This document shows, in pieces, positions 47,884 to 60,600 of a stretch of 64,000 nt of DNA. The stretch comes from Neoarius graeffei (Eukaryota > Chordata > Actinopteri > Siluriformes > Ariidae). Location: contig NC_083582.1 in assembly GCF_027579695.1 (NCBI RefSeq), positions 31,998,464-32,062,463 of the forward strand, read 5' to 3'. How positions within the stretch are numbered: position 1 is the stretch's first letter; every line of letters starts with the position of its first letter. A program made the translations under genes and the position numbers. The notes under the pieces were generated by a model. The model did no database searches, was not told the origin of the DNA, and saw nothing but the letters and a program-made list of their open reading frames with translations.

Positions 47884-48415
47884 AACCCCAAGGGAGTCTG
47901 GAGCCAGATTCGTGACGTTACGTGCGGAAGCGCCAGCAGGCTGCGTGAGCTTTGCACGGTTTCACCAAGCGCTCCCATTTCTCTCTCATTGGAAAACGAT
48001 GAGTACTAATCCTATCAAGATTGGTGTTGCTACACCCTCCTACGATACATCTGTTAACCATTTTAATAATTGCGTGATAACGTTGAAGAAATTTGCAGAA
48101 AACCACCAGGTCTTTTTCTCATAAACAAACCAGCGCTGACGTAGGATTCAGAGGGAGGCGTCCCGCACGCAACGTCACGAAAATCAATGTTTGCCGGGAA
48201 ATCCAAATGCCAAGTTTTTTCAGAGGCGGACCAATTCGCCTCAAATGGCTTGATTTCAACTGAATTTTTCTGGTATTGCGCAAGGTAAAAAAATTGCACA
48301 AAGTGCAAAATGTGACAGATATTTGACCAAAGTTTAATATAAAATGGGAGAATTGCATTGATCTTGCTCCTGAATTTACCCGTGATATGCACTTTAACTC
48401 TAAGAGCATCTTAAC
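47884..48415 (-). mobile_element. DNA element with GTGACGTTACGTGCGG ends and a THAP-like ORF
   Basis: GATTCGTGACGTTACGTGCG near 47910 and the reverse complement of GCACGCAACGTCACGAAAAT near 48180 are inverted copies. Between them lies a minus-strand frame with a THAP-like start. P-element-type transposases carry an N-terminal THAP domain, so this may be a deleted P-like element. Confidence 0.5.
47918..48061 (-). pseudogene. THAP-like zinc-finger fragment
   Basis: The frame reads MVNRCIVGGCSNTNLDRIST, then HRFPMREKWERLVKPCKAH. M-V-N-R-C-x4-C plus HRFP and a W-x-x-x-V region fits the first half of a THAP (C2CH) DNA-binding domain. The second half is missing and a stop follows CWRFRT. It could be a chance match, but the start is characteristic. 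Confidence 0.5.
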
Positions 48416-48603
48416 TAGGAGTGAGTGAGTGTGTGTTTATTGTGCTGCTTGCTCTACCATTTAACGATGATCTTTGTGTTGCGATGCTTTTGGGAAACTT
48501 GGGCCTGATTGGTTCATAACACTACAATAAAAGCAATTTTACAATAAACGTAAGCAATTTTTTAAAATTTTTATTATTTAAGTGATGCAGACTAATCAAT
48601 TAA

Positions 48604-50718
48604 CATACCTGCCAACCTGTACGCACCTTGCGTAGCCGCTACGAATTTTTACCTCACTGTATGACTGTACGTTTTCACATTAAAAAGTACGCATATCATC
48701 CGAACTCGCATTTCAGTCAAGTTCTCGCTGAAGTTGATACCGCTGATCTGTGAGAAAACTCAAAGCCAGAATGGAACGCTTCGCCCAATCCCCCCCGCCC
48801 CTCTTCACCCAATCCCCCCCCCGCCCCTCTTCGCCCAATCCCCCCCGCCCCTCTTCGCCCAATCCCCCCCCCGCCCCTCTTCGCCCAATCCCCCCCCCCG
48901 CCCCTCTTCGCCCAATCCCCCCCCCCGCCCCTCTTCGCCCAATCCCCCCCCCGCCCCTCTTCGCCCAATCCCCCCCCGCCCCTCTTCGCCCAATCCCCCC
49001 CCGCCCCTCTTCGCCCAATCCCCCCCCGCCCCTCTTCGCCCAATCCCCCCCCGCCCCTCTTCGCCCAATCCCCCCCCCGCCCCTCTTCGCCCAATCCCCC
49101 CCGCCCCTCTTCGCCCAATCCCCCCCCGCCCCTCTTCGCCCAATCCCCCCCGCCCCTCTTCGCCCAATCCCCCCCCGCCCCTCTTCGCCCAATCCCCCCC
49201 CGCCCCTCTTCGCCCAATCCCCCCCCGCCCCTCTTCGCCCAATCCCCCCCCGCCCCTCTTCGCCCAATCCCCCCCCGCCCCTCTTCGCCCAATCCCCCCC
49301 CGCCCCTCTTCGCCCAATCCCCCCCCCGCCCCTCTTCGCCCAATCCCCCCCCCGCCCCTCTTCGCCCAATCCCCCCCCCGCCCCTCTTCGCCCAATCCCC
49401 CCCCCGCCCCTCTTCGCCCAATCCCCCCCCCCGCCCCTCTTCGCCCAATCCCCCCCCCGCCCCTCTTCGCCCAATCCCCCCCCCGCCCCTCTTCGCCCAA
49501 TCCCCCCCCCGCCCCTCTTCGCCCAATCCCCCCCCCGCCCCTCTTCGCCCAATCCCCCCCCCGCCCCTCTTCGCCCAATCCCCCCCCCGCCCCTCTTCGC
49601 CCAATCCCCCCCCCGCCCCTCTTCGCCCAATCCCCCCCCGCCCCTCTTCGCCCAATCCCCCCCGCCCCTCTTCCAGAGCGTGTGGCTCTGCCCTCTTCAC
49701 CCCCTCCCCTTCCTCCTTTGCATCTCTAACTTGAGTGCAGCGGTGCAGCCAGGTGGCTAGAGCGAGTCGGGGATTGAAACGTCGGTTAGAGATGTCGTTT
49801 TTATATTTGTAACAGAAATGGTTGTGTTTCACGTGTACTCAAGAGCTTCCTAGCCGTTATTTTGTGCATTTACAACACCAACGGTACAGGCTAGTTCTTC
49901 ATTTAACTTCGAAGCCGTCACTCGAGGTTGCATATTCGATGCGGTAACCAACGAAACCTGATTACAATTCCTCTCGCACTCTCATTGAATCACTATGATA
50001 AGTACCACTTTATTGATGTGCTCAACAAAACGTAGCGTGTTGTATATCTTAAGGGCAGTCGGTAACTTCTGTCAATGGTAGCCTAGAATGTTTGCAGATG
50101 ATGTGAAGTCGAAAATTGGTCATCCCTCTTATGAAAAAACCTGCGTGGTACTGCAGTATCAAATGCTTTTTTATACAGTATTACTGCAATAAATGCAATA
50201 GTTTGCACATGAAAAAGGCATACTACAAAATACTGCAGTGTACTGTATAATGCAATATTTTTACTGTATAATGCAATATACTTCCAACATGTTAAAAAAT
50301 GCAAAAGTCTAAACCTATTGCATGGGAAATTTGTGCATACCATGTTTTGTGTTGAAAGTGCCTTTTTTACATACTGTATTAATGTAATGTGTTATTCATT
50401 TTGAAAGAGTGGCTCTGGTTTAATTTCATTTCATTTGCACATGTATGTAATGTTTGTTGTGCTTTCAAAACGGAAGGAAGTTCCCAAGAGCCATCAATAA
50501 CAGTTTCCCAAAGTCTATCAATAGGAATGTTTTACAAAACTGGACTATGTTCCCAAGGTCAATCAATAAAACTGGATTGAAAGTGTGTTTTTGGTCTGCT
50601 GGTTGTGGTCTGTGGGGACGCATGCACGCCGGGTTGGGGTGAGGTTGATGCGAGGGGGGGGGGTATTCGTGAAATTGTAAAATTGTACTCATAAAATTTT
50701 TTCAAGGTTGGCATGTAT
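48604..50718. mobile_element. DNA repeat with ACATACCTGCCAACCT ends carrying a minisatellite
   Basis: Left ACATACCTGCCAACCTGTAC and right AAGGTTGGCATGTATGAATT are inverted copies, and TACGCACCTTGCGTAG lies just inside the left end. The interior holds the 0.9-kb minisatellite and 1 kb of AT-rich sequence. No transposase. Confidence 0.6.
48782..49676 (+). repeat. GC-rich minisatellite, about 36 units of 24-26 bp
   Basis: The unit is CGCCCCTCTTCGCCCAAT followed by a C run of 6-9 bases; unit length changes only in the C run. Each unit contains CCAAT and CCCCGCCCC (a GC box). The minus strand has G runs of six to nine every 25 bp. Long frames on both strands through the array (up to 371 codons) are products of the repeat, not proteins. 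Confidence 0.97.
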
Positions 50719-50794
50719 GAATTAACCAGTACAATAGAATGACGATCACATTTTTACAACGTCCTGTGAAACTGCTGGGGTTTTTTTTGTTTAA

Positions 50795-50955
50795 GCTTTT
50801 TTTGGGGCTTTTTTCACCTTTATTGGATAGGACAGTGTAGAGACAGGAAATGAGCGGGAGAGAGAGACGGGGAGGGATCGGGAAATGACCTCGGGTCGGA
50901 ATTGAACCCGGGTCCCCAGATTTATGGTATGGCACCTGAGCCACGACGCCCCGAA
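50795..50955 (-). mobile_element. tRNA-derived SINE, minus strand, full head
   Basis: The minus-strand head GGGGCGTCGTGGCTCAGGTG has an A box (TGGCTCAGGTGCC) and GGGTTCAATTCCG a B box. The 3' end is CAATAAAGGTGAAAAAAGCC. Same family as 499-650. Confidence 0.82.
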
Positions 50956-51469
50956 ACTGCTCTGTTGAGCTCGTTAGTTGACAGAAGTCGAATGAAAAAT
51001 CCAGTCAAAAACTTAAAGTTCAGATTTTCCTTTAAAAAAGAAAAAGTTTGTTGTCTTTAAATCTAGAATGATCCATCATAGATCCATGTTTGATCAACTT
51101 TATTCACATTTAAACATGGGGCTGAACCACATTTAAGATGGGGCTAAAACACAGGATACCGATCATGTATAACATTTACAACAAGTTCGCCAACAAACAC
51201 TGAACGTGGTTGCACTTTTCTAGCTGGTTGATGAATTGTGGTAGTAAATTTAAACAGCTCTTTTGGAACACTAAATATCCTTCTCTTGGCTTTTCTTTGC
51301 GAGCGATGATTTTATGAAAGGGGGAGGGTTTCCATGTTGATTACAGCCACCAAAGGGCTTGCAGAGAACGATTCGGGGCCAACAGGTCCGACGGCAGAAC
51401 CTACAGATACTAACTATGATCTAAACATAAGTGGTATAAATTGCCTCCATATTTTTCTTTGTGTTAGAA
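50956..51469 (+). other. Upstream region of kif22
   Basis: About 500 bp of mostly unique DNA before the KIF22 ATG, presumably with its promoter and 5' UTR. No convincing TATA box or CpG-dense stretch was picked out. The first exon may be preceded by a non-coding exon. Confidence 0.35.
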
Positions 51470-51660
51470 ATGGCGCAGCGTGTTGCCATGAATGATGCCA
51501 CTGGACCTAAACGGACTGCTAGGGTTCGAGTAGCGGTGCGGCTGCGGCCCTACATGGACAAGCAAGACGAGAAAAGCGAAGGGCCCTGTGTCCGAGGACT
51601 TGGACCTCAAACTCTGGAAATCGTGAACTGGAGGAACGCCACTGAGACTCTACACTATCA
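51470..51660 (+). CDS. kif22: kif22 coding exon 1
   Basis: Starts [20 protein letters not shown] and continues [41 protein letters not shown] donor. A GTG nine bases upstream is in frame but not a plausible start. Confidence 0.9.
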
Positions 51661-54600
51661 GTTAGTTGTGCATTTTATATTTGTTTTTACTGTCAATATG
51701 AACATACTATACTGTGCCTTACTCCTTCTTGTTGTTACTCAAAGCATCTTAACAGGTCTCAGTCTGTAGGTGTGTTCACACGGCACATATTTGCATCGAT
51801 GCTGCACCGATGTATTTTGTTGCGATATATCTTACACCGGTGTAAATTTTGTGGAGCGTTCACACGTCACAAACCTGCTTACTAGAGAGAAGCGTGTTAG
51901 CACCGGTGCAGCCCCACTTGCGCTCACACGGCAGTTTTTGCGACCGTGCTATACGATAGTAATAATGCGGAAATGAAATATGCGCATGCGTGAAAATGTA
52001 CTTCCTTTTCCCGGTTGTCATGGCATCACCAAGCGCCGGGAAAACAACGTGGATGAAGACACGCAGTTCTGTTGTTGTTGATGTTCGCCATTTTGGAAGC
52101 ACAAAATACCAGGATGCAAATTATGCAATGCCCGTATGTAATCAACTCTCCTCACGCGTAGCGAGTCTACCCCGATAGCGTTCAGACGTCCCATTTTATA
52201 TCGGTGCTGCCCCGCAAACTAGCATTTACTCCGGAGTACATTTCTTAAACCACCTCCCGAGCAGGGTTAGGTTTGCACCGGTTTAAGCAGCTTTCAGGGG
52301 CTACACCGGTATAACTTTGTACCGTGTGAACGCTCTACCGGGGCAGCCCCGGTGCTACACCGGAGTAAAAGTTGCCGTGTGAACACCCCTTGTGTGTAGT
52401 AGGCCCTGATTTTGTAGCTGGTGCTTATGGCCCTTTTCCACTACCCTTTTTCAGCTCGCTTCAGCTCACTTCAGCCCGACACGGCTCGCGTTTCGACTAC
52501 CAAAAAACAGCACGACTCCGCTCGCTTCAGCCCTGCTTAGCCCCTAAAACTCGCACCGTTTTGGAGTGGGGCTGAAGCGAGCCAAAGCGAGCCGAGTGAG
52601 GCTGGGGGCGTGAGCAGACACTCCCCTGTGCACTGATTGGTGAGGAGGAGTGTCCTCACATGCCCACACACGCCCCGCGAGCACGCTGGGATCTGTAAAC
52701 ACCGTAAACCCGGAAGAAGAAGAATTACGAGAATTTCTGAAGCCTTATGCGCCTCGCCTCATCTATACGCTCTTGCCAGTATCTGTTGGCGTTGGTGGTG
52801 ACAACAAGCCACAGCACCAAGACCAGCAACACTAACGACTCCATGTCCTCCATGTTTATTGTTTACTATTCGGGTCGTGAGACTACCGCTTAAAAGATCA
52901 CTGATGTCACGGTTTGCGCTGCTTAACGACATCACGTGATGTCCACCCACTTTCACTAACTCCACCCAATGTGTCCACCCACTTCCACCCAGCACGGTTC
53001 AGCGCGGTTGTAGTCGAAATGCAGCTCCAACAGCCCCGCTCAGCTCGACTCAGCACGGCACGGCTCAGCCGCGTTTGTAGTGGAAACGCGGCATTAGATC
53101 GGGTTTCTTCCTGTAACTGAACCACTCGCTCTTACTGTGCTTGCTGGGAAGAAAACATTTCTATTCCATCTTTGCTGATGTTGGGTGATTTTAATGTTGA
53201 GCTTTCTCAAGTCCAGCGTTTGGTGTTTTCACTTTATTAAGCTTTTGTGCTTTGTGTAGGTTTGACGTGTTCCATGGAGAGCAGACCACGCAACAGGAAG
53301 TGTTCTTGTCTTCGGTGAAGCCCATTATCCCCTACGTTCTTAATGGCCAAAATGCTAGTGTCTTCGCTTATGGACCCACTGGAGCCGGTATGATGCACAG
53401 ATTTTGTTACTGAAGAGTTTCATGTTTCATCTTTAGAGTGTGGTGTACTTGTTTTGCGCCAACATCCCAACCACTGAACTATCTATCTATTTGGCATATC
53501 GCTGCAGTGACTTGGTTTCCTGTTGCCTTCTACTCGATTATTATAGATGTTTTCTTCTCGCAACCATTCACACACACATGGGCAGTTTAGAGTAGCCAGT
53601 TAACCTAACCGCATGTCTTTGGACGGTGGGGGAAACCGGTATACCTGGAGGAGAACATGCAAACGCCACACAGAAAGGCCCCCGTTGACTGTGCGGTTCG
53701 AACCCAAAACTTTCTTGCTGTGAGCTGATGGTGCTAACTACCGCACCACCATGCCACCCAACCACCGAACTGGTTAAATAAAAATATAAGAATTGATATG
53801 TAGAGATACAACCATTGTATGCCACAATGTTACAAATACTCCATTATGGCATCACAGTGCTAATCAGGTTGAGATTTGTTGGTTCTTTAATGCCAGTAAT
53901 CAGCGTGTAGACTCTGATTCACTAACTGTAATTAATTGCCTTAATTGAAGGGATGTGGTAGCTCAGTGGTGATGTTGGACTACTGGTCAGAAGCTTGTGA
54001 GTTGAATTCCCAGCACCACTGAGCTGCTACTGTTATAATAATAATGTTACATTTATATAGCGCCTTTCAAAAAACCCAAGGACGCTTTACAATTATAGAC
54101 AAGGAAAGAAAAGATAAATAAATAAAAAATAATAAATAAATAAACTGTTGGGCCCTTGAGCAACATCTTTAACCCTCAACTGCTCAGTTGTTTGTTAGAT
54201 AGATGCGAGTCCCTGTGGATAAGTTCAAAGTATTCTTGTACTGTAATCCATCATGAATTTATCCATCACCTAACATAAAATATTAAATTCAATGCTTGGT
54301 ACATCTGATGTTTGAAATCTGATTTGAGCAGAAAATATACAGTGGTACTTGAAAGTTTGTGAACCCTTTATAATTTTCTATATTTCTGCATAAATATGAC
54401 CTAAAACATCAGATTTTCGCACAAGTCTTAAAAGTAGATAAAGAGAACCCAGTGAAACACAAAATGAGAGAAAAATATTATACTTGGTCATTTATTTATT
54501 GAGAAAAATGATCCAATATTACATATCTGTGAGTAGCAAAAGTATGTGAACCTTTGCTTTCAGTATCTGGTGTGACCCCCTTGTGCAGCAATAACTGCAA

Positions 54601-57600
54601 CTAAACGTTTGCGGTAACTGTTGATCAGTCCTGCACACCGGCTTGAAGGAATTTTAGCCCATTCCTCCATACAGAACAGCTTCAACTCTGGGATGTTGGT
54701 GGGTTTCCTCACATGAACTGCTCGCTTCAGGTCCTTCCACAACATTTCGATTGGATTAAGGTCAGGACTTTGACTTGGCCATTCCAAAACATTAACTTTA
54801 TTCTTCTTTAACCATTCTTTGGTAGAACAACTTGTGTGCTTAGGGTCGTTATCTTGCTGCATGACCCACCTTCTCTTGAGACTCAGTTCATGGACAGATG
54901 TCCTGACATTTTCCTTTAGAATTCGCTGGTATAATTCAGAATTCATTGTTCCCTCAATGATGGCAAGCCGTCCTGGCCCAGATGCAGCAAAACAGGCCCA
55001 AACCATGATACTACCACCACCATGTTTCACAGATGGGATAAGGTTCTTATGCTGGAATGCAGTGTTTTCCTTTCTCCAAACATAACGCTTCTCATTTAAA
55101 CCAGAAAGTTCTATTTTGGTCTCATCTGTCCATAAACCATTTTTCCAATAGCCTTCTGGCTTGTCCACATGATCTTTAGCAAACTGCAGACGAGCAGCAA
55201 TGTTCTTTTTGGAGAGCAGTGGCTTTCTCCTTGCAACCCTGCCATGCACACCATTGATGTTCAGTGTTCTCCTGATGGTGGACTCATGAACAGTAACATT
55301 AGCCGATGTGAGAGAGGCCTTCAGTTGCTTAGAAGTTACCCTGGGGTCCTTTGTGACCTCGCCAACTATGGCACGCCTTGCTCTTGGAGTGATCTTTGTT
55401 GGTCGACCACTTCTGGGGAGGGTAACGATGGTCTTGAATTTCCTCCATTTGTACACAATCTGTCTGACTGTGGATTGGTGGAGTCCAAACTCTTTAGAAA
55501 TGGTTTGTAACCTTTTCCAGCCTGATGAGCATCAACAACGCTTTTTCTGAGGTCCTCAGAAATCTCCTTTGTTCATGCCATGATACACTTCCACAAACGT
55601 GTGTTGTGAAGATCAGACTTTGATAGATCCCTGTTCTTTAAATAAAACAGGGTGCCCACTCACACCTGATTGTCATCCCATTGATTGAAAACACCTGACT
55701 CTAATTTCACCTTCAAATTAACTGCCAATCCTAGAGGTTCACATACTTTTGCCACTCACAGATATGTAATATTGGGTCATTTTCCTCAATAAATAAATGA
55801 CCAAGTATAATATTTTTGTCTCATTTGTTTAACTGGGTTCTCTTTATCTACTTTTAGGGCTTGTGTGAAAATCTGATGATGTTTTAGGTCGTATTTATGC
55901 AGAAATATAGAAAATTCATCCATCCAGCTTCATCCACCAGGCTGTCAGGATGCTGAACTCTGTCCACTACCTACCCCTGGTCTGTAACACATTCGTTCAC
56001 ACACGAAAACTACCTCATCCGTTCCGTTTGCACATCACACCACAAACATTAGCATTACTGCTGTATCTGCTGCTATTGCTCATTTGCACTACTGTCACAT
56101 ACACCTCATAAGCTGCTCTTCTAGCACCTTCTCCGTTATTGTACTGTATTGAGATATATATGGATAGATATAGATTTTCTTAATTTTTTTAATCTAGATT
56201 ATCTATATATATTTTTTCTTAATTTTTTATCTATATGAGTGATTCCACGCTTATGGGTACTGAAATGGGGACATGAACTTATTTTTAAAAATTCACCATT
56301 TCACAAACCATTTCTTTTTTTACCATCAGGTCACAAAACATGTAATCTTTAATGAATGATATGTTAAAAGATGGCTTTAATTTTCTGAGATGTAATAAAA
56401 ACATATTTATATGCCAAAGTCAGAACGTAACAGAAGTGTTGTGGACATATATATTCTCAATTTTAACAATGTAGAATTACTTTTTGAAACATAGGAAGGT
56501 GATGTTTTAGCAAATATAATTAATAAACATGTGTAGTAGAATAAACATACACATTCTTTCAATAAGATTAACATGGTATATAGCTAGATTGTAATTAATT
56601 TGTAACAGACGCGAGATGGACAATCGTAACAGAAGTAATGTAACAGACATCATTTTGGAACTCATAGGCTTGACTTTGGCATATAAATATGTTTTTATTA
56701 CATCTCAGAAAATTAAAGTTATCTTTTAACATATCATTCATTAAAGATTACATGTTTTGTGACCTGATGGTAAAAAAAGAAATGGTTTTAGGTGAATAAG
56801 TTCATGTCCCCATTTCCGTACCCATAAGCGTGGAATCACTCATATATTTATAAATATTTATATATCTCCCTTCCCCCTTTTGTGTGTGTGTGTGTGTGTG
56901 TGTAATCTTTATCTGTTTTTTACAAGTAAAGTTTGAGAGAAACGGCATTTCGATTCTCCTATATGTCCTGGGTATATAGTGAATTGACAAAGAATCTTTG
57001 AATCTTAAATTCTCAAGGGTTCACAAACTTTCAAGCACCCCTGTACAGTCTGTTTAAAATTCTCACTTACTTTGAATGTAAGGCGTGCTTGTATAACTAA
57101 TGTTAATTTCATGTGTGAAATAGGGTTGGGCGGTATCCAAATTTTGATACCTTTAAACTGTCTCTGTGTTTTCCCGGGGTATACGGTATTACCGAGAAAA
57201 AAATATTTTGTTTCGGCCTACTGTGTAACGTGCGCCTATACCGGCGGACCTTGTCCAGACCTGCGCCTATACCTCAAATGTACTATTTAAAAGCAGCATA
57301 GCGAATTATGTGCATTGTGGTATGGATTAAGCAGCAAAGCGAATTTTGTGCATTGATGAATGGATTAAGAGATATTTCAAAGCATCACGCAACTCTTCCT
57401 TCATCTTGAAAATAGCATTCAACTGTCGTTTACACATGTGTGCGTTGAAACGCCATTTGCAGCACTATTTCACCTACTCCATCAAAAAAAAGTACACGAT
57501 GAGCAGGATCATACCCTTTCAAGCATGGGAAATAAAAAAAAGAAAAGAAAAAGAATCACACCCAAGTCCGTTTAGACTGCGCGATAAACCATATTCTTCA

Positions 57601-60600
57601 GCGCAAATGAGGCGAACCTAATTCAAATGCGTGATAGCTGCACAAGGCAAAATCATACGGGCCCACGTCATGCCATGGCGGGGAAATTAATAATCAAATG
57701 GCCTTACCTTGCTTAAAACGTTGTCTTGATCACATAACTCCTTACAATTATTCCACTTAAATCCATACGGTTTAACACACCCAACAAAGATAGCAAGCGC
57801 ATTGCTAATTCCCACCAGAAACCGAACAGTTTACGCTACGATGTTTTCTTCCGTTTCTTCAGTAGATGACATTTCAAACGTTTATTACCCACATCCCAAA
57901 TGTCATACGTTATATTATTTTACCTTGTTGTTACTCATGTAACCTACTCAAAACACAACTCATTGGAGAGATCTCGTGGAAGTGGAGTACCCCAGGCTAT
58001 GGTGTGCCTTAGGGGACATATTAGATTTTTTTCGATTTTGCGCGGTCATTTACATTATTGCTGGCTCTTCCTTTTCATTTGGTTTGAAACCAAAATACTG
58101 CCACACTGCCGATGTTGTATTTTTTTTTGCCATTAACTCGTTATCTTGACTTGCCATCTTTCAACCGCGGTCTCAGTCTCTTGTGAAGCTTTCTGTCAGA
58201 CTCCAAATGTCACGCAGGGTTGCCATGGTAACAACATAAACAACCCTGCACGTGATGAGAACTTCTTTAGGAAATTGATAGAATTAGTGAAAATACGATC
58301 ACACAGTTATTCGGGATGATCTTCAATTTATTATTTTATATTATGACCTCATGTACTCCATATTTATTTAGATATTATTATATATTTTTTTAAAATGACG
58401 GTAATGAGACCGATACCGTTGGTACTTTTGGATACCTCGGGATACCTTCTTACCGTAATACCGCCCAACCCTAGTGTGAAATTATTTAAGAAATCAAGAA
58501 AGACAGTGAGCTAAAAAGCAGAAGCAGGTTTGGAGACGTGGTGTCCTGAGTATAGACCTGCAGATGTACAGAAGTGTGACTGGACGTTTGCCTGTGTAGA
58601 CAGTGTAATCTAATTTGTTATAAACTAATGCTTGCCTGCTCCATATAATCAATTGTAGTCAGTGTTACTATAGCAACCAACATGGATGTGTGGATTTGCA
58701 GTCTGAAGAAAATTATTGGATTTAGTTCCTTGTCATTTTCAATGCAGACACTATTTAAATATTGACAGCATCAAAACCGGAGGATCAGCTTCCTTTTCTG
58801 TTCTCTCTGATATAAAGGACAGGACACGCCTGCAGTCTCTGCTGCTCATCTACACAGATTTGTTTGTAGTTTTTGTTGACTCCTCTTGATTCCCCGAGTT
58901 AGTCATTTGTACAGTTTTGCTTGGTAATTCTCACTGTAAATTTTTCTAGAGTTATGTACTTTATTAGCTCGTTAGTGACATGTATGTGTTTTTTTTAAAT
59001 AATAATTTTCTATGTAGGAAAGACCCACACGATGCTGGGCAGTCAGGAGCAGCCGGGTGTGATTCCCAGAGCTGTGCGTGAGGTTTTCCATCTGGTGCGC
59101 ACTCAAGTGAAAAACCAGGATGAATGGGAGTTCTCTGTAGGCATGTCATATCTAGAAATCTACAATGAAAAGGTAATACTGCCATATTACAGGGTCACTG
59201 TTTTGATTTATAGCTGTGTGTAATACTTCCCCTTCCATATAAATTATGACCATCTGCCACAAAAATCTATTTGTCCAATTTTGGCTTGTACCTGCATGCA
59301 ACACTTTTCTGTTAAACTGAAGTCAGTCTGATTTCCCATACCATAAGCAAATAAGAAATTAATCAGTATGAATTTGATGTATTAATTTGGACTACATCTA
59401 CCCAGTACTGGACAAACTGAATAGGCGCGTTTGCCCAGTTGCAGGTTCTCTCATGAATGGGAGTTTTAAAAGAAACTTAATTTGAAGGACGTTTGCCTTG
59501 GGTAGCAGTTAATTATCCCCCGCTGGCCGAAAGGCCCGAAGGGGGATTATGTCGTGGCGATGTCCATCTGCCCGTCCCAGGAAGGGCACTCACCTTCTGA
59601 AATCAACTCCTCTCCTAATTTTTGAAGGAATTTCACGAAGCTTGGCAGGATTCTTTGTTATATGTCGGTAATACGCATATTGTGATTTCGTTAAATTGGG
59701 TCACATTTTACCAGAGTTACAGCCCTTGATTAACAAAATTATGCTTTGACAATTTCATGAGCGTGTTTTCCTTCTGAAATCAACTCCTCTAGCAATTTTT
59801 GAAGGAATTTCATGAAGCTTGGCAGGATTCTTTGTTATATGTCGGTAGTACGCAAATTGTAATTTCGCTAAATTCAGTCGCATTTTACCAGAGTTGTGGC
59901 GCTTGATTAACAACCTTGTACTTTGACAATTTCATGAAGGTGCGCTTGCCTTCTGACGTCATCAACTCTTCTTACAATTTTTGGACGAATTTCTCAAGGC
60001 TTGGCAAAACGCCTTGTTATATGACGGTAATGCGCGTATTGTGATTTAATTTATCTCATCTCATTATCTGTAGCCGCTTTATCCTGTTCTACAGGGTCGC
60101 AGGCAAGCTGGAGCCTATCCCAGCTGACTATGGGCGAAAGGCGGGGTACACCCTGGACAAGTCGCCAGGTCATCACAGGGCTGACACATAGACACAGACA
60201 ACCATTCACACTCACATTCACACCTACGGTCAATTTAGAGTCACCAGTTAACCTAACCTGCATGTCTTTGGACTGTGGGGAAAACCGGAGCACCCGGAGG
60301 AAACCCACGTGGACACGGGGAGAACATGCAAACTCCGCACAGAAAGGCCCTCGCCGGCCATGGGGCTCGAACCCAGACCTTCTTGCTGTGAGGCAACAGC
60401 GCTAACCACTACACCACCGTGCCGCCCCTGATTTAATTTAGTTTGGGAAAATTTTATTAAAGTTTTGACTCTTGATTAAATAATTTTGACAATTTCATGA
60501 GGGTGTAGGTTCTTCTGAAATCATCAGCTCTTACAATTTGTGGAGGAATTTCACCAAAGTTGGCAGAAGGCTTTGTTATATGACAGTTATACGCATATTG

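Larger units (their letters stand above)
54340..57043 (-). mobile_element. Tc1-like transposon, split by a LINE
   Basis: TA at 54338-54339 and 57044-57045 border the inverted ends CAGTGGTACTTGAAAGTTTG and CAAACTTTCAAGCACCCCTG. The right inverted repeat is interrupted at 55918 by a LINE fragment. It carries a nearly intact minus-strand transposase. Confidence 0.9.

Noticed and set aside
48782..49676. CRISPR-like look of a regular array
   Set aside because: Units are contiguous with no unique spacers, and this is vertebrate DNA; it is a minisatellite.
48713..49832. Long open frames (up to 371 codons) on both strands, rich in Gly-Asp-Trp-Ala-Lys-Arg or Pro-Ser-Ser-Pro-Asn
   Set aside because: They are translations of the 25-bp minisatellite. 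All frames are open because the unit has no stop codons, and frame changes follow C-run length.
51461..51469. Upstream in-frame GTG as KIF22 start (adds M-L-E)
   Set aside because: An ATG follows three codons later; non-AUG initiation is not needed and is rare in vertebrate genes.
52372..53125. Several 60-80-codon frames in kif22 intron 1
   Set aside because: They lie in the Harbinger-like MITE and reflect its CAGCTCGCTTCAGC repeats.
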